NCBI GenBank assembly: GCA_018105865.1
Contig: CM030835.1
Coordinates: forward strand, 3,366,816-3,430,815
Source of the DNA: Metaphire vulgaris
Lineage: Eukaryota > Annelida > Clitellata > Crassiclitellata > Megascolecidae
Length of the DNA stretch: 64,000 nucleotides
Direction: 5' to 3'
Numbering within the stretch: the stretch's first letter is position 1; each line of letters opens with the position of its first letter. Shown here one piece after another: positions 12,603 through 24,882 of the stretch. Below the pieces are notes generated by a model, which was given only the letters and a program-made list of their open reading frames with translations, ran no database searches and was not told the DNA's origin. Both the position numbers and the translations under genes were made by a program.

Positions 12603-13494
12603 CTATATTTTGCCAGCAAAACAGCCATTTTCTCTTTGTTCATCCCAAGTAGCAACCTAACAATACAAACATTTGTATTGAAACCAACGACAACAATAAT
12701 ATAAGGTAAATTAGTAAAATTACTTTCAGCACCTCTGCCTCTCTCAATCCAATGCAATTTCCTGGTTCCATAAGAGGTAGAAAATTACAGCATAGCTTAA
12801 ATCATTGCCATCATCTCCGCTCTCTGCCAGTTAATTTTTTCAGATTTTAAGAAACCCCTAACTTAAGCATATATTATAATATGTTTTAAGGGTCTGGAAC
12901 CAAGAATCATGATTTTATGTTAAGCTATCCAAAATATATGGAATGCCACCATGATACTTGCACTGGCCTAGTACCCTCTTTGCCTATATAACGGCATAAA
13001 TTACAAAGATGCAAATTCCAGGGAGATGGATACACAGACACTGCATGCCACTGCCTGAGAAAGAGTGATTGTACAGTTGTAACCCTTTCAAATATGCTGT
13101 TGACACTTGGTATCAAATCAAAGTTGGTATTCATACTTACCCATTCATTAGGGCAAATCGACCCAAAGATCTTCTTAAAGTAATTGCAGTTTTCATAATT
13201 GTCTCCTTTCTTGGCCTTACAGCGATAGTAATCCACATAATTTTGCCAACAGTTCCTGTACAAAATCAATCACACCCCTTCTAGAATGAAGTGCAAAAGT
13301 AAATGGATACTAAGAAAGCTTAAACTGACTTTTAGCAATCAAGTACCTAAAGTCTCTGTGGTTTTAAATGTCCATTAGTAACTAGCAAAGAATGATTCAA
13401 AAACAAAAACTTTTAACCTTGTTTGATTCTGGTTTGGAAATCTTGCATCAAATGGAGCTGTTTTCAAATTCTCTGAGGTATCTGAGGTAGCCAT
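12603..13494 (-). CDS. COX6B: Cytochrome c oxidase subunit 6B
   Basis: Minus-strand exons 13418-13494, 13141-13255 and 12603-12656 join in phases 2 and 0 to give 81 aa (human COX6B1 is 86). The core [20 protein letters not shown] is nearly identical to the vertebrate protein. The twin-Cys helices are intact: CX9C (C..YVDYYRC) and CX10C (C..YFKKIFGSIC), which form two disulfides after Mia40-dependent import into the intermembrane space. The C-terminal exon encodes VATWDEQREN and ends with AGKI, as in family members ending FPGKI. COX6B caps complex IV on the intermembrane-space side and helps the oxidase dimerise. Standard donors and acceptors are seen at each junction. Confidence is high because frames, phases and motifs all agree. 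Confidence 0.97.
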
Positions 13495-15048
13495 ACTGCT
13501 GTGGAAAAACAGAATTCTATTGAGCCAAATAATAAAAATACAGTGACAATAGAAGGCAGGGCAGGGCTGGAGGGGGCCCTGTGGTGTGGGGATGAGGATT
13601 CTGGGGAACCCATGGGCATGGGGACAAACTCTATGGACTACCCATGGGGAAAGGGGTAAACTCATTAACAAATGGCAAGTTGCTGCATTTCATATCTCGC
13701 TTAGTCGGCTGATCGTTGCTCTTGTGATTACAGCAGCAAAATGTCCTCTGCTCTGCATGCATATAGAGGTGAAAGTTCTGAAAACCATCCCATTGTCTGC
13801 AGTCACGGGACAGGCGGAGTCGGAGACAAAAGCCACGGAGTGGGGATAGCCATCACGGGGAGAGCGCGGGGTTGACCATAACGCGGACAGGAGAAGATTC
13901 TTGGCCCCCGTGCAGACCTCTAATTAACAAATAGATCATATGTGTTGGCATAGTGGATGATAACTCACTCGTGCAGAAGAGTATAGCCGCACTGTAACAA
14001 GTACACATATTGCAACTTAAAAGGCAAGTTGTGTACAATATCCACTTGAATATGCACATGCCAAAATATCGGATTTAAGTTTTAAAAGTGTAACAATTGC
14101 ATGTGAGTTTTACAGTACTACTAAAGAGAATTTTAAATGGGCCAACTAGGTGTTAAGATCACCACCAGTCAACTGAAGAATTAACCTACAAATTACATAA
14201 TATCTGAAGTGCCTGCTAACCACATTCTCCTCGCGCTCTCAACCTTTGAACTACGGCCCTGGATATAATATTAGTAGTAATAATAATAGCAATAATAATG
14301 ACGATGTTTAAATTGGCTCGGTAGGGTCTGCCCTAAGTGAGAACCATAACGTTGGACCAGAGACATAAAAGATACTGAGTACCAACCCAAATGTTAATTG
14401 AATAATAAAGAAGAAGCATTGACGTATCAGAAATTATAAAATAAATCTCATGCTGAAAATAACAAATCATTAAGCCCCCCCCCCTAATTATCGCGAGGGG
14501 CTACGTAGTTAATTGGTGCTGAAATCTGGCTTTACATTTCTACAAATCTTGACTGTAACAACAGAATCAGCAATCGACCAAATAATGATCGTGATTTACC
14601 TGAAACAGAACACAATAAAAAATCAAATTGCAGTATAACAAAAGAATTAACTTTATAACACAGCGTTCCGCAAGGTAAATTAGGTAATGAAGAGATCTCT
14701 CATCGACATCGAGTTACCTACAAAACCATAGAATTAAATACGTTTAGTATGTTTATTTCATTTATTTCTATGTCCAGTACAAAAAAAAGACAAAAACGTA
14801 TACCTTCAGTGATCTCCTTTTGAGTAGATAATTTATATGAAAACTAAACAATATATAAATATGTAACCATGTAATTTTATAGCACCAGTAATAATTCTTC
14901 AAAGACTTCAATTGATGTTGCTAAAAATCGATATGCTCTAAGCATTAAATCGTGCTAAGTTGTCAAACCTTCGACTTACTTGCTTACTTATTACGTGGTC
15001 GATACCTTGGTCGATACTTTTGTAGTGGACTTTTATTGTGTTCGTAAT
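13495..15048. other. Spacer upstream of COX6B and the GH3 gene
   Basis: Divergent promoter region. GC-rich sequence at 13555-13660 and 13800-13900 resembles degraded repeat. A C-run/AT-rich stretch lies near 14470-14490. I recognise no gene or RNA. Confidence 0.4.
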
Positions 15049-15447
15049 CAAGGTTGCCAGTGTGGGTTATTTTTTACCCAATCTGGTTTTTTTGGGCCTC
15101 GTCTGGTTATAATTTTTTGTCGGAATCTGGTTATTTTTAAATCTGAAAACTAAAAAAATTGCCTGATTTATGCAGTGAGAGTGAGAAAAATAAGGAGTTT
15201 TTAGTTTTCAGCATGTTGAAAACTCTTTTTTTTGCTTGGAAAAAGTTTACAAGTTTAAGCTTACCTCTTTCGCTTCAAGACAACGTGACGACTTTTTTTG
15301 CTCGTCAAGACTTTTGACGTTGTACTGTAAAATTTTTCCTAAAATTTTCAGGTTTCTGTAATCATATTTTTCGACCTTTTTGGGAACCTGGTTATTTCTG
15401 GTTATTTTTGCGATCTGGTTATTTTTCAAAATGTTCTGGCAACACTG
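15049..15447. mobile_element. hAT-like MITE with 8-bp target duplication TTCGTAAT
   Basis: Ends CAAGGTTGCCAG and (inverted) CAGTGTTGCCAG, flanked by perfect 8-bp repeats TTCGTAAT at 15041-15048 and 15448-15455. The body repeats TCTGGTTATTTTT-like units on both sides. It lies 165 nt upstream of the GH3 start codon, so it may sit in the promoter or 5' UTR. Confidence 0.8.
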
Positions 15448-15612
15448 TTCGTAATCGTCATGTGATGATTTGTAGGCTGTAATCATAAGGTGTTGTTGCT
15501 CTGGGCGATCTTCGCTTTGGGGGCGTCTTATGATTGCAGACCGTTCGATTGTGATATCTGTCTTCGGTAGAGCTTTTCCTCGTTCTCTTTGATGGTTCTT
15601 CATAGTCCAGGC

Positions 15613-18600
15613 ATGGAGAGAAAATCCGTGTTGTTTCTCGTCGGATTCTTCTGTTTTCTGAACGCCGAGAAGTTGGTATTCCGCGACAAGCACCAGTGGT
15701 TAGAGGAAGAGAAGAGGCTACAGAGAGAAAGAGGCACCGTCGTTCCCCTTCCAGGACCCGACGCTCCCGTGGGACAAGAGACTCGACGACCTCGTGTCGA
15801 GACTTAGCCTCGATGAAATCGTTCCTCAGACGTTGGCCGTGTACGGCAGTCACACGCCCGCAATACCAAGACTGAACATAAATCCCTATGTGTGGATAAC
15901 AGAATGCCTGCATGGAGAAGTCAACACCCATGGAACATCGTTTCCTCAGTCCATTGGATTGGCTGCCTCCTTCAGGTATTACCAAAATTTTGTTCCCTAA
16001 GATCCAAAAGCAAAATCTGAAGCAGCACAAATGACCTGTATTTTCTGTTTGCATAAAGACCAGAAACCCAGAATTCATCTACATGGTTATGGCACAACCA
16101 TTTAGCAGCCTTTAGCAGCTCATAAGGGACCTCAATGCATCTATGGCTTGACTCTTGACTTGAGCATGCACATGGCACAGTTGTCAAACTCTAATGACAG
16201 TTCAGAGAAACACTATATGCCAAGCATGCAAATATTATAAGCATGTATGAATGTGTTGCCAATTTCTGTTGTTGTTGCCATGCATCATATAAGTGGAGTT
16301 TATGAATAGGATGAATTAGGATGAATGTTAGATCTGTGTTGCGTTTAAGTTTTGGAAAGTTAAGGTTTCCTGCACACTTAGCAGATATGTGTTCAGGCAA
16401 TTTTTTAATTAGAACTTGTTAACCTAGTTGTCAGGAATGGTGCAAGGAATTTTGAAGTGAGGAGGTGGAAATTTCAGCCCAATTCACTGTCATAGGCTTT
16501 GAGCTGACATAAATGCAGTAAGCTTGTGAACCATATTTAAAAATATATAGGGACTGTTCATTAATTATATCAACAGTTTTTGGGTAATTTTTGACCTCTT
16601 CCCTTGTCAACAACTGTCAACTTTCAGTAACCCTTCCCCCATAATTATGTCAACAACTTTTAACCCACTCTAAGATCAGTAACGGTCCCGTAAAAAGTTT
16701 AGAAGGTTATTATTTTTGTGCAGTGATGACCCTTTCCCCCTTTCCCCCTTTTTTGCTCATCAGGTGTCAAAATGAATCTTTTTTGTTTGACAGGCTTTTC
16801 TTCATTGTAATAAATAATATTTTGTGAAATTTCCTATTCTTTGATTATTTATAAAATGTGAAACTGTTGACATCAATTTCTCTTGATCCCCCTTCCTCTG
16901 TCAACAACTGTCAAACTTTTTCAAACCCCCTCCCTATTTTGTTGACGTAATTAATGGACAGCCCCTTAGCCCTATGAGACCATAATTGGCAGCCCCACTT
17001 CTAACTATATTCTGACTCTGCACTGGTCATAAAACATGTTGAATGTTTTATTTGTGTTCATTGTTCACTCAGTCTTTCGACTAGTCACCACAATAATCTT
17101 GACTTTACTTACTTACTTATATCTTGAAAGATTACACTGGTTTTCACATCTCAGCAGCCACAGATATTAGATGCACTTTGTAATGCACAGAAACTGAATG
17201 AATGAATTTCTATTATTGCTTGTCCTATCACACAAGTACGGTAGATCAATCAATATGATGTTATGTCAGATTTTTAAAAATTACTTAAAACCATTACAAA
17301 TTTCCAAGTAATGAGCACCGATGTTGAAAGCCTATTTGGAAAAACTGATGAAAAATCATTTGGACGTTTTTTTCTGTACAGCGACGAATTGGTCCACGAT
17401 GTGGCTGAAGCAACATCTTACGAAGTGCGTGCTCACTGGAATGAGAATCGCAAACAGGGAACGTATGCATCAGGAATTGGCTTGAGCTGTTTCAGTCCTG
17501 TGATAAATATCATGAGACATCCACTGTGGGGCAGGAATCAGGTATCTTGATCATATGACTCTAGTGGCTTAAGAGTTCTTATTTACCTGTGTTGCAAATG
17601 ACCTTTATTAGGCCCCAGCACAGGCATTAACTGTTTTAAGAATTTTTACACAATTTTGTTGCTTTTGTCGTGAACCAAAATTGTCCAGCAGTGACGATCT
17701 TAAGAGGACTTTGTGAAATGTTTGGTAGATGTTATCTGCTGTAAAATCTGCTCATTTTGTTGTAATTATTTATACTGCTAGATGGGGCCAGTGTTTAATC
17801 TAGGCCGTTTCTGGAGGAGAAAATGGGGCAAAAGGAACTTTTGGAATACTACATGGATGATGGCAGAACTTTGGTAGTTTTCCTCCTGCTCAGAGTCCAG
17901 GAATCTAGATTAAACACTGGATGGGGCAAAGTGGGGGCAGGATGATGGCAGAATGGTAACCTGCTAGACAACTTATTAGTGGTGTAACCGTAATGTAAGC
18001 ACGTGCATTAAATGAGAATGCTGGTCCCATGTAATGTAACTTGCTCACACTCATTTGGCTGAAGGCTTTGAAACTGAGATCAGTGCCATCCTATAGGAGC
18101 CTTGAGAGCTCAGGAGGGACTTTACATATTGCAAGATGAGTTGCAGAGCATACATTCCATAATCATATTTGCATTATATGTCTCTATTGTCAGCCTGTTC
18201 TGATAAATATTCCAGTTGAGGCAAGTCAATTTGTAGAGATCTGGCAAAAATTTCATTTGTCTGTGATCATCATTTGGTTGATCCAAACTGTGAACTATGG
18301 TTGATGGTCTTTCTAGAATGATTCACTGATAGCCCCAGAATCAATGTAGGCTTGGTTGTTCAAGATTGGGGCCCAGTTGGTCGATCACTTAAATCTATAT
18401 AACAATGTCAGCTTTTAAAACTTGACAAGTGTTGTCACATTGTTCTCTATGTCAAGTTTATCAACACCTGGAACTTTCAATATGGTGAACATGATTGCAT
18501 TGTTATATTGCATCCTTACATTGAATCAGAGGTGTGCAATTTAGCAATATACTATTCACCTAAGTGGGAATAGTGTTCTTGTAGTGTATATACTGTACGT

Positions 18601-21600
18601 TGTCAAATTTATTTCTTAATTAATTTGGGATGTTTTTTTTCTGCTGGCTCTATGTAATTTCATTTAACTTTTGCATGCTTTTAGGAAACGTATGGGGAGG
18701 ACCCATATGTAGCCGGGAAGCTTGTACAAGGTTATGTACGGGGCCTCCAAGGCAATAATTCCCGTTATGTTCGCGCCAATGCAGGCTGCAAACATTTTGA
18801 TGTCCACGGAGGACCCGAAAATATCCCGGTCTCCAGATTTAGCTTTGATGCAAAGGTTGGTGTTCATTCTAATGTAATTTCCATATTTTATATAATTCCA
18901 TTGGCCTTTTGCGTGCTTTTAGGAGTCATATGGGGAGGACCCGTATGTAGCGGGCAAGCTCGTACAAGGTTATGTACGTGGCCTGCAAGGCAATCATTCC
19001 CGTTATGTTCGTGCCAATGCAGGCTGCAAACATTTTGATGTCCACGGAGGACCTGAAAACATCCCGGTCTCCAGGTCTAGTTTTAATGCAAAGGTTGGTA
19101 ATTAGATTTGAATTCTACGCTCTAATTTTCTGAGCATATCTCGTAATTTAATTGGACGAATATTTTTATCTTCTCGGATTCAGTCGCATCTTTGAGAGGG
19201 AGGGACAGGGGCAGTTCTATGTTGGAGGAGGGGGTGTGTAGCCCCCTAAATTTCAGCTTTGCCCAATCCCAGTTTTTTTTTTTGGCAGGTCAATTAAATC
19301 ACACCAGGTGCTAGGTGAGGGACATGACACTCGTTAGATCTGGTGATGATCTTTTTTTGCTCATCAGGTTTTTTCATGAGCAGGGCATAGCCCCCGGTTT
19401 TATTTTCCTAAGAGCCGCTGCTGGAGATGGAGGGAGAGAAATAGATTCAGGTTTGTGACAGAAATAAGTATGTTATCGTAGAAGTAGAGTGATTTTGTGG
19501 TGTTTGGTTTTGGATCCTTGATTCTGTCGCGAATTTTGAATTTGCGAAGAGATTTTCAGAAGTTTCAAATTTATGGCTTTTTGCTGATTTGTTGACATTT
19601 TTCAGTTAAAGCAATAACATTCACTCAGCAGTTCAAAAGTGAATTTAGCTTTTACTTTAAAATGCCATATAATGTTTTACATTAGCCAAATATAGTTTTT
19701 TGTAGGCTTTCATGATGCACTCTTAGCAACTACTTGGCTTTCAGTCCATTCAAGTGGTGTACAGTGTTTGACAATGACATCTTCTATTACTAAACTCTCC
19801 ATTCATCTCATTTTCACACTTAAGTTGCTTTTACACTGTAGTTTGTATTGTAAGAAAATTGTTTTTGCTCATAGGTGTCGATGCGAGATTGGCGAATGAC
19901 ATTTCTTCCGCAGTTCAAGATGTGCGTGGAGGCTGGTAGCTACAGTCTGATGTGTAGCTACAACAGGTATGTAGTTACATTTATAAATGCTGATTTATTT
20001 TAGCCAAATTAACCTTATCTGCCATTATGTATTGTCCATTTGCTTCAAACAAGCTGCAGTTTGTTTGGGGCTTATGACCTTAAGTAATTATTTTTTACGG
20101 GTTTCCAAAAATTATAGCTTGCGCATTATGTGAATAACACTATGGCAAGTTTTATCTAGGGTGATGGATTCAAGTAAATCAGCCCATCTACCATGTGCTA
20201 TTTACTACTTGTTGTGGTAGGAAGCATAAGGTTATTTGGTTTGAAATGGGGTAAATGCCCAGGACAGTGTGAGGACACACATTCAGACATTTTTGTAACT
20301 TTGATTTATCAGGGATTGAATGCCAGGATGTCGCACTTATATCTATTGAATAACGATGTCTCAATATTATTTTAAGGTTTTGTTATTGCTGCCAGCAGAT
20401 TTAGTTATAATTGTGGTCATGTTTGCACGCCAGTTTTAATTCTTGACGTATTCTGGTGTTGAATCAAGGTTAAGTTGTTGTCATTGACTGCTTCCAGGAT
20501 GTTGACTCCAGTGTTGAATGTTTTATTCGTTCTAGGATAAATGGGGTTCCTGCCTGTGCTAACCAGCAGCTGCTGACCAACATCACTCGTGCCGAATGGG
20601 GATTCGGGGGTTATGTTGTCAGCGATGCCGGTGCCGTATCGAACATCATCTCCGAACATAAGTACCTGAAAACACCGGAAGAAACGGTGGCTGCTTGCAT
20701 TAAGGCCGGTTGCAACCTGGAATTGGGCAGCGCCATCTACACGGCCACTGCTCAGGCAATCGCAAAGGGACTTTTGACGGAGCAGCAGGTCCGCGACAAC
20801 GTCCGAGCTCTGATGTACACGCGGCTGCGACTGGGCGAGTTTGATCCAGAGGAAATGAATCCATACAATGACATCAACATGTCGGTCGTGCAGAGCGATG
20901 TGCATCGTGAACTCGCACTTCAGGCCGCAATGAAGACTTTTGTGTTGCTGAAGAACGATGGCCTGCTGCCGTTAACCAAAATGTACAACAGGGTGGCAGT
21001 GAGTACGATTATAATTGATGCCTTAATATATGTGAAACAAAAGCTAGAATTATTATTGTAGATTATTTACATGATATGTTGTTGAGCATAAGCAGTGCTG
21101 TTTATGTGAGTGTATGTGTGTGAGTGTGTGTTTGTGTATATGACTGTATGTGTATTGTCATAACAAATGTGGTGAATGTGCAGTTTGCTTCATGCTTGTC
21201 AACTGTTTAACCAATTGAGTTGCAATTTTTTATGGTTAATGTTTGCATCTTTTATGGTTTGCAAAGTCTTTCTGATGTTACAAAGATGTCTTTTTATGGA
21301 CATTAAAACTATCATTTCTTTGGTGATCCTCTTCATGTCAAATAGAAAAGCGGACATAATGTAACAATTGATGTGTGAAATGAAGAGATGGAGTTTCAAA
21401 AATAAATCAACAGTGATGGATAGGAGCATAGTCTTGCATATTCTCCCCGCCAAACATATTTGCTTAGACTTGTATATTAAGTGCTGGCAGTCTGCTAGCA
21501 TAGCAGAAATAGATTTGGTATGCAAAAGGCCTATTGTATGCTTATTGTATTGTATACTGGACTATTTATATAGCGCCGTAAACATAGCATAACCAAAAAC

Positions 21601-24600
21601 AAGGGAACTTTACAAAAGGTATGAGCTATGTTTTGGCTGAATATGCTTCAATAGAAAATTTGGCATGTGAAAGATGTGGATAAAATATTGAGTTCATTAC
21701 TTTATTCTGATCTGCTTGTAAGACTATTTTTCTGTCTCTGTTCGTTACAAGTATGTAGTTTTGTTTTTTCATAAATATATTGCATTCTATGAGGCTGAGT
21801 GTTCTTAGGTATAAATGGTTTCAAGCTATTTTATAGGTTACATGGTTGCATATAGTCTTTGTTTTTTGTTAATTCCTGCTACAACCAACAGGTAGTTGGA
21901 CCGTACGCACAGGAGGCAAACGAAATCTATGGTGATTACTCTCCCTCTGTCAGCCCACAGTTTACTACGACGGTGGCACAAGGTCTCGTGAAACTGAGCA
22001 GCACAGTTATAGCAGCATCTGGTTGCAACGGTGTGAAATGTACGAATTATTCGCGGGAAGGCATAACGACCGCTGTTCAAGGCGCAGACTTGGTGGTCGT
22101 TGCTCTTGGGACCGGAAGTGCCGTTGAATCGGAAGGAAACGATCGAGCCGATATCAGCTTTCCCGGTCGCCAGTTTGAGGTCCTTCTGGATGCAGTGAGA
22201 TTAGGTGAATAATTTTATTATGGAATCTTAGCAATGTTACTAGATTTTACGTATGTTTCTTTTACAAAATTTAATACATTTGTATTTTGATGATTACTGT
22301 ACTTTCTAACGTTTATTGTCAAGCATAAATGGTTTGATGAATATATGTCAATATGTCAACTTATATAAAGCGCTATTTCAAGGCAGGCTTGGCAAAGCGC
22401 TTTACACATTAACATTACACTTATACGAGATCTTAAATAATTGCGTCTTTAGTCTCATTGCAAACGAATCAGGCTTTGTTTCTTTAGTTACTTCTTCTGA
22501 TAACAAGTTCCATAGAATAGGATTCCCAAGAGTGATGGATCTTTCTCCAAATTTGGCCGTCTTTGAGTAGACATTTAAGATAAATCATAGTGAGGATATT
22601 ATTTGTTATTTGCCTTTTATTCTTTGGCAGAAATTGATCCTGACAGTTTACTGGTTTGCATTTTATTTTTATTGCATTTTGATTCTAGCCAATGGCAAAC
22701 CAGTCATTTTGCTGCTGTTTAATGCCGGTCCACTTGATGTGACGTGGGCAAAGTTCAACCCGAAAGTGTCGGCAATCTTGGAATGCTTTTTTCCCGGGGA
22801 AAGGACAGGAGATGCCATCTATCACACTCTGACGGCGTCCGGTGGTACCAACTCTGTTCCTGCCGGTAGATTGCCAGCTACTTGGCCAAGTTATTTGACC
22901 CAAGTGAGCCTGATGGACGTGTGTTTTATGATTCTTCTAGCCTATTCGCCTTGGCTGAACTTATCTAAAATTCCTTGTCTCGATTTTCTGTTGTGTTAGC
23001 ACGTACCTCACTTCTTTCTTTACTGCTAATGGTACTGGTACTTTATTTATTTTAGCCTCCATCTTCTTGTGTTAGAGCAGATAATTAAAGTTGGTGCATG
23101 GTTTAAATAATTGATAATTTTCTGCGCTGTATGTAGCATAATTATTGAGAATATTAAAATAATTTTAAAAATGAAAATTGAAGATATTGTGAATGCAGCA
23201 CGTTCCAAGCAGTTCTCATTATAGTTTATATTCTGGCATTTTGCCATTTTGTACCTAGGTACCGCCTATTACAAGTTACGACATGGCCGGTCACACATAT
23301 CGGTATTACGATGGTGAGCCGCTGTATCCCTTTGGATATGGACTTTCGTACGCTTCGTTTCTTTATTCATCTCTGACTCTCTCTGATCCGTCCATTGCGG
23401 GAGGACAGAACATAACAGCAACTGTGGGAGTTCTGAACACTGGAAAGTTGGATGCAGATGAGGTCTTTCAATTTTAAGACAGTTGGATATCTTGTTGTTA
23501 ATTAGATTAGCATGTTGGACAATGCATTGTCAGTGATTTGGGATAATTTGAAAATTGCTTTACTGGGCATCATATTGAGAAATTTAGTGATTGTCATTAT
23601 ATTAGCAGTTTATTCTTTTAGACATTGAGTATGTGAATTGATGGCAAAATTGCTAGTTATTTTAGAATAAAATATCTTGATGTCTTTGAGTTTCACTTGT
23701 GATTGTATAGTTTCATTTAGTATAATGAGACAATGTGGATGATATGCTGTAAATTCCATAAACATGGATCTTGCAGATCTTATCCATAGACACTGTCTTC
23801 AAATTCGTTTGGACAGGAATTTGTTACTTTCGGACATCAGAGCCGAATTTGCTAGAACTAAATTTTCTGTCAAAACCATGGTTGAAATTCTGCTCTATAT
23901 TTGATCGGATTTGTGGTTTTTGCTGTTGTTGAAGTTGCTTGTTTGAATATCTGGCAGGTCATTCAAGTATACATTTCATGGCCAGATACAGAACTGGTGG
24001 TTCCAAAAATTCAGTTGGTCGCCTTTACTCGCGTTCTTATCAAAGCTGGAGAGCATAAATTGGTCGATTTGGTGGTCACTCCAGAGAGAATCTCAGTTTG
24101 GGGAGATGATGGTTGGACATATGTTAAAGGTTAGTGGTTGTGGTTTAATTGAAGTTTTATGATTGTATCAAGCTTCTCGAAAAACTTTTTATACAAATCT
24201 TGAAAATGACAGTGCTTCACTGTTGAGACTTTGGAGCATTTGGTGAATTTTATGATAAATATGATGAATGTGCCTTGCTCAATCATTTTAAAACTGTTTG
24301 ACCTATCATTTAAGTTTTTTGTCCATTGTCATATTATATGCCTCAGAGATGTCAAGTACAGCACCACTGTATCTCTAAAGTTTTGATCTATATAACAATG
24401 CATTGAATTGGAGACCTTGAACTCTCCTTTCGTTGTTGAATGACATTATGCTGTTGGCTTCAAAAGCAACATTTTGCTGAATCTTTCATATTTATTTGTA
24501 CTGTAGGTTATAATGAAAAAAATTGACTGTACTCGTTACATGAAATGAATTCTAGTAGCATGAGTAAGTCAATACAGCTAATGTGCTGAATGGTTGCTTC

Positions 24601-24882
24601 AATGATCCTTTTAATGTCATGGATGACTTACTGGTGGGCGTTACATTGAAGTTTAATTAACCCCTTAACTGGGGACCCCGGATATATCTGTCCATTTTAC
24701 ATTGAGTTACAGTTAAATACCCAGTTAAGGGGTTAAGGCTTTTAACTAGGAAAAATAATATTCTTGTGCTTCATTTCTTTTATAATTTAGGAAAGATGAC
24801 AGTTTACGCTGGAGGCCAACAGCCTAATCAGGGCACCGGCAGCAGCTCGAACATTCTTCAGGCATCGTTTTTGGTCAATTAA
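15613..24882 (+). CDS. Secreted glycoside hydrolase family 3 enzyme, beta-xylosidase-like
   Basis: Exons: 15613-15671 with 15724-15975 (see oddity), 17382-17541, 18685-18855 or 18923-19093, 19875-19966, 20536-20998, 21892-22204, 22689-22903, 23259-23462, 23958-24129, 24791-24882; phases close and the product is about 730 aa, normal for GH3 beta-xylosidases. A signal peptide (MERKSVLFLVGFFCFLNAE) implies secretion. Catalytic landmarks: KHF near residue 193, the nucleophile Asp in VVSDAGAV near 275, an acid/base candidate in ESEGNDRADISFPG, then YPFGYGLSY and a C-terminal fibronectin III-like domain. The family removes xylose or arabinose from oligosaccharide ends, so a digestive role on plant or algal polysaccharide is inferred. 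Oddities: exon 3 is duplicated, and the signal peptide is in a different frame from the catalytic part of exon 1, needing either a 52-nt intron (15672-15723) or a sequence indel. Confidence 0.92.
16550..16965. mobile_element. MITE with GGGGCTGTCCATTAATTACGTCAAC termini
   Basis: Left end GGGACTGTTCATTAATTA and right end, inverted, GGGGCTGTCCATTAATTACG. Subterminal repeats of GTCAACAACTGTCAA occur on both sides. It lies in GH3 intron 1. Relatives lie at 51125-51455 and 54468-54585. Confidence 0.75.
17789..17919. mobile_element. hAT-like MITE, CAGTGTTTAATCTAG family, copy 1
   Basis: 131-bp element with perfect 15-bp terminal inverted repeats CAGTGTTTAATCTAG and perfect 8-bp target duplications GATGGGGC (17781-17788, 17920-17927). 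It lies in GH3 intron 2. A second copy is at 55330-55495. Confidence 0.9.
18685..18855 (+). other. GH3 gene, alternative exon 3A (171 nt, phase 0-0)
   Basis: Encodes 57 residues from ETYGEDPYVAGKLVQGY through the KHF substrate-binding motif to RFSFDAK. Acceptor TTTTAG and donor AAG/GTTGGT. Its residues at the variable sites (T2, N25, F52, D55) appear to be the usual family residues. Confidence 0.9.
18923..19093 (+). other. GH3 gene, alternative exon 3B (171 nt, phase 0-0)
   Basis: Tandem copy of exon 3A after only 67 nt. About 17 of 171 bases differ, 13 of them at third codon positions, leaving four residue changes: T2S, N25H, F52S and D55N. Both splice sites are intact (TTTTAG acceptor, AAG/GTTGGT donor) and there is no stop, so it appears functional. 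The upstream intron end (GCNTGCTTTTAG) was duplicated with it. Confidence 0.9.
19206..19421. mobile_element. Degenerate hAT-like MITE
   Basis: Ends CAGGGGCAGTTCTATG and (inverted) CAGCAGCGGCTCTTAG are similar to the CAGTGGCGGCTC family at 49918 and 54997. It contains GATGATCTTTTTTTGCTCAT. The flanks give no clean target duplication. It lies in GH3 intron 3. Confidence 0.5.
24657..24736. mobile_element. TTAA-flanked 80-bp palindromic MITE, copy 2
   Basis: TTAA-bounded; left CCCCTTAACTGGGGACCCC, right ...CCCAGTTAAGGGG; core TCCATTTTACATTGAG. It lies in GH3 intron 9. Confidence 0.8.

Noticed and set aside
12542..12757. Minus-strand frame giving an alternative COX6B last exon (HWIERGRGAES)
   Set aside because: The exon 12603-12656 in another frame gives WVATWDEQREN...AGKI, a clear match to the family C-terminus.
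15458..16078. 206-codon minus-strand frame over GH3 exon 1
   Set aside because: Antisense shadow of a well-supported coding exon; no recognisable protein or splice context.
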